A stretch of DNA of 7,337 nt, taken from positions 1-7,337 of the forward strand of contig JAAZAP010000326.1 in the NCBI GenBank assembly GCA_012514255.1. Reading direction: 5' to 3'. A model generated the notes under the pieces. That model searched no databases and was not told the DNA's origin. It was given only the letters and a program-made list of their open reading frames with translations. This DNA comes from Bacteroidales bacterium. GTDB taxonomy: Bacteria; Bacteroidota; Bacteroidia; Bacteroidales; VadinHA17. A program made the position numbers and the translations under genes. Below, piece by piece: positions 5,906-7,337 of the stretch (position 1 is its first letter; each line of letters begins with the position of its first letter).

Positions 5906-6943
5906 ATGTCAGGCACAAGAGTGACCATAAAAGATCTGGCAAAGAGGATGAACCTGTCGGTCTCAACTATATCCAGGGCCCTTCACAACCACCCAAGTAT
6001 TGGAGAGAAGACAACCCGTGAGGTATGGAAACTCGCCAAGCAACTTGGGTATTTCCCCAACTCGGTGGCCTCAAACCTTCGAAAGAGAAAGACCAACATG
6101 ATTGGAGTTATCGTGCCAAGAATTGATATTACATTCCATTCACATGTCATCAGCGGTGTGGAGGAGGTAGCCTACAGAATGGGTTATAATGTAACAATAT
6201 ATCAATCACGTGACTCCTTTGAAAGAGAGGTTGCTATCACCTCAATCCTGCAGACAAACATGGTAGCCGGAATTATTGCCTGCCTCGCCCTTGAGACGCG
6301 TGACTGCAGCCATTTCACCCGCTTCAACAGCCTGAAGGTACCTCTGGTATTCTATGACAGGGTAAGCAATGAACTGGAAGCCAGCAAGGTGATTATTGAT
6401 GACTTTGATGCAGCATTCAGAATGACTCAACACCTAATTGATACAGGCTGCAGAAGAATTGCCCATATTGCCGGACCTCTCTCCGCATCAATCTTCTCGG
6501 CCAGGCTGGAAGGATACAAGAATGCACTCCAGAAAAGTAACCTTCCATTTGACCAGAGCCTTGTTTGCTGTTCCAATGACCTCAGCTACGAGGAAGGGGC
6601 ACGATGCACAAGAAGACTGATTAAACTGTCCCCAGCCCCTGACGGATTATTCTGTGCAAATGACTATACAGCCATAGGGGCAATACAGGTAATCAAAAAG
6701 GCAGGCCTCAGAATACCAGAAGATCTTGCAGTGGCAGGATTCAGCAACTACCCGGTCTCAACCATCATCGAGCCAGCCCTCACCACAATCGATGACCGGG
6801 CCGTGGAGATGGGGAAAACAGCTGCCCGGATGCTTATCCGACAAATAGAGGAGAGAGATGTAAATATAGCCTCAGAAACAATTGTAATCAGAACTGACCT
6901 CATAGTCCGAGACTCTACAAGAAGAGAGACGGCAAACACCTGA
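5906..6943 (+). CDS. LacI/GalR family transcriptional regulator
   Basis: This 345-residue cytoplasmic DNA-binding regulator has the full-length family architecture. The helix-turn-helix starts at VTIKDLAKRMNLSVSTISRAL (6-26), with recognition helix around SVSTISRAL. The hinge helix follows (PNSVASNLRKRKT, 51-63), where Leu58 is in the position that inserts into the central CG of the operator. A periplasmic-binding-like effector domain runs from MIGVIVP (65) to the end, with family landmarks VFYDR (148-152), RLEGY (200-204), CANDYTAIGAI (250-260) and VAGFSNYPVSTIIEPALTTI (276-295). The effector is expected to be a sugar or sugar phosphate but cannot be read from sequence. It is divergent from the SusCD operon with matching operators ahead of both, so local repression plus autoregulation is the natural inference. 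The ATG at 5906 lacks a strong ribosome-binding site, as is usual in Bacteroidota, but places the HTH at the N-terminus. No rho-independent terminator is visible after the stop. Confidence 0.95.
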   Translation: MSGTRVTIKDLAKRMNLSVSTISRALHNHPSIGEKTTREVWKLAKQLGYFPNSVASNLRKRKTNMIGVIVPRIDITFHSHVISGVEEVAYRMGYNVTIYQSRDSFEREVAITSILQTNMVAGIIACLALETRDCSHFTRFNSLKVPLVFYDRVSNELEASKVIIDDFDAAFRMTQHLIDTGCRRIAHIAGPLSASIFSARLEGYKNALQKSNLPFDQSLVCCSNDLSYEEGARCTRRLIKLSPAPDGLFCANDYTAIGAIQVIKKAGLRIPEDLAVAGFSNYPVSTIIEPALTTIDDRAVEMGKTAARMLIRQIEERDVNIASETIVIRTDLIVRDSTRRETANT

Positions 6944-7111
6944 AATAATCATGACAGGATTAATCAGAGGCCATTAGACGCCAACACGGACACCGGACCA
7001 AATTCTTTTATGATCCCGGAATTTTCATATTTCATTTTTTTTCATACTTTTACGCCGCTTTCACAAATACTGCACAGTAAAACTCAAAATGTGTAATCAA
7101 AAAAGAAATCA
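6944..7111. other. Intergenic region between lacI and the FadL-like gene
   Basis: These 168 bases contain no gene and no convincing terminator: the T8 run at 7035-7042 has no stable stem in front of it. TACTTTTA at 7045-7052 fits TAnnTTTG except the last base and could be the -7 box for the FadL-like gene, about 60 bases upstream of its ATG, but no TTTG lies at the right distance. Confidence 0.4.
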
Positions 7112-7337
7112 ATGAAAAGGATCACTTCAGTTATTATCGCACTCATTGTTACAGGCTCTCTCTTTGCAGGAGGTCTTGTCACCAACACCAACCAGAGTGC
7201 ACTGTACACAAGGCTGCAGAGCCGCAATGCATCAACAAGCGTTGATGCTGTCTATTACAACCCGGCAGGTCTTACCAAACTCTCTGACGGTTTCCACTTC
7301 TCACTAAACAACCAGACTATCGGTCAGACGCAGAAGA
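7112..7337 (+). CDS. FadL/OmpP1-type outer-membrane transport protein, N-terminal fragment (cut by window edge)
   Basis: An open frame begins at the ATG at 7112-7114 and runs off the right edge after 75 complete codons. The first 19 residues (MKRITSVIIALIVTGSLFA) form a typical Sec signal peptide with cleavage before GGLVTNTNQS. The mature start (TNTNQSALYTRLQSRNAS) followed by VDAVYYNPAGLTKLSDGFHF contains the NPAG(L) motif and 'D.vyyNPAGL..l.dG' pattern of the FadL/TodX/OmpP1 family, outer-membrane beta-barrels that pass hydrophobic compounds. In the Bacteroidota the substrates of these homologues are mostly unknown. An A-rich stretch (AAAAAAGAAATCA) precedes the ATG in place of a Shine-Dalgarno site. 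It lies 168 bp after lacI on the same strand and is probably an independent gene rather than part of the sugar system. Confidence 0.8.
   Translation, partial: MKRITSVIIALIVTGSLFAGGLVTNTNQSALYTRLQSRNASTSVDAVYYNPAGLTKLSDGFHFSLNNQTIGQTQK

Noticed and set aside
7035..7042. T8 run after lacI as a rho-independent terminator.
   Set aside because: Only a four-base-pair stem can be drawn in front of it, too weak to call a terminator.
1..7337. CRISPR arrays, tRNA or rRNA genes, insertion sequences or phage genes.
   Set aside because: No regularly spaced repeats, cloverleaf or rRNA-like stretches, transposase frames or terminal inverted repeats were seen; nearly all the sequence is explained by the genes listed.

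Overview
The window looks like a piece of a Bacteroidota (probably Bacteroidales-type) chromosome. The evidence is a SusC/SusD pair with the TonB box, plug and lipobox features typical of the phylum, A-rich leaders instead of strong Shine-Dalgarno sites, and a promoter matching the Bacteroidota TTTG / TAnnTTTG pattern. I cannot name the genus.

Layout: a leftward (minus-strand) gene set fills positions 1-5508. Read in its own direction it runs SusC-type TonB-dependent transporter, SusD-type surface lipoprotein (13 bp later), small single-FAS1-domain lipoprotein (32 bp later), a 185-bp gap with two inverted repeats, and then the first 53 codons of a NagB-family (glucosamine-6-phosphate deaminase-like) sugar-phosphate enzyme that runs off the left edge. 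A LacI/GalR regulator is transcribed divergently at 5906-6943. It is followed by the first 75 codons of a FadL/OmpP1-type outer-membrane protein that runs off the right edge and is probably a separate unit.

The 397-bp control region between susC and lacI is the densest part. It holds a well-formed susC promoter whose -33 box lies inside a 12-bp LacI-type operator. A second copy of the operator core lies just ahead of lacI, and a 16-bp perfect palindrome of unknown function lies between them. In the susC leader there is a strong intrinsic terminator that works only on the plus strand, opposite to susC. A plus-strand -7 box lies about 35 bp before it, so the pair could bound a short antisense RNA.

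How it may work (inference): the regulator senses a sugar or sugar phosphate and represses both itself and the SusCD operon. SusC/SusD import an oligosaccharide across the outer membrane, the FAS1 lipoprotein takes the accessory surface-protein slot, and the NagB-like enzyme hints at an amino-sugar substrate. No glycoside hydrolase is in the window, so the substrate cannot be assigned. The genes are of known families; the leader with its candidate antisense RNA is the part most worth testing.
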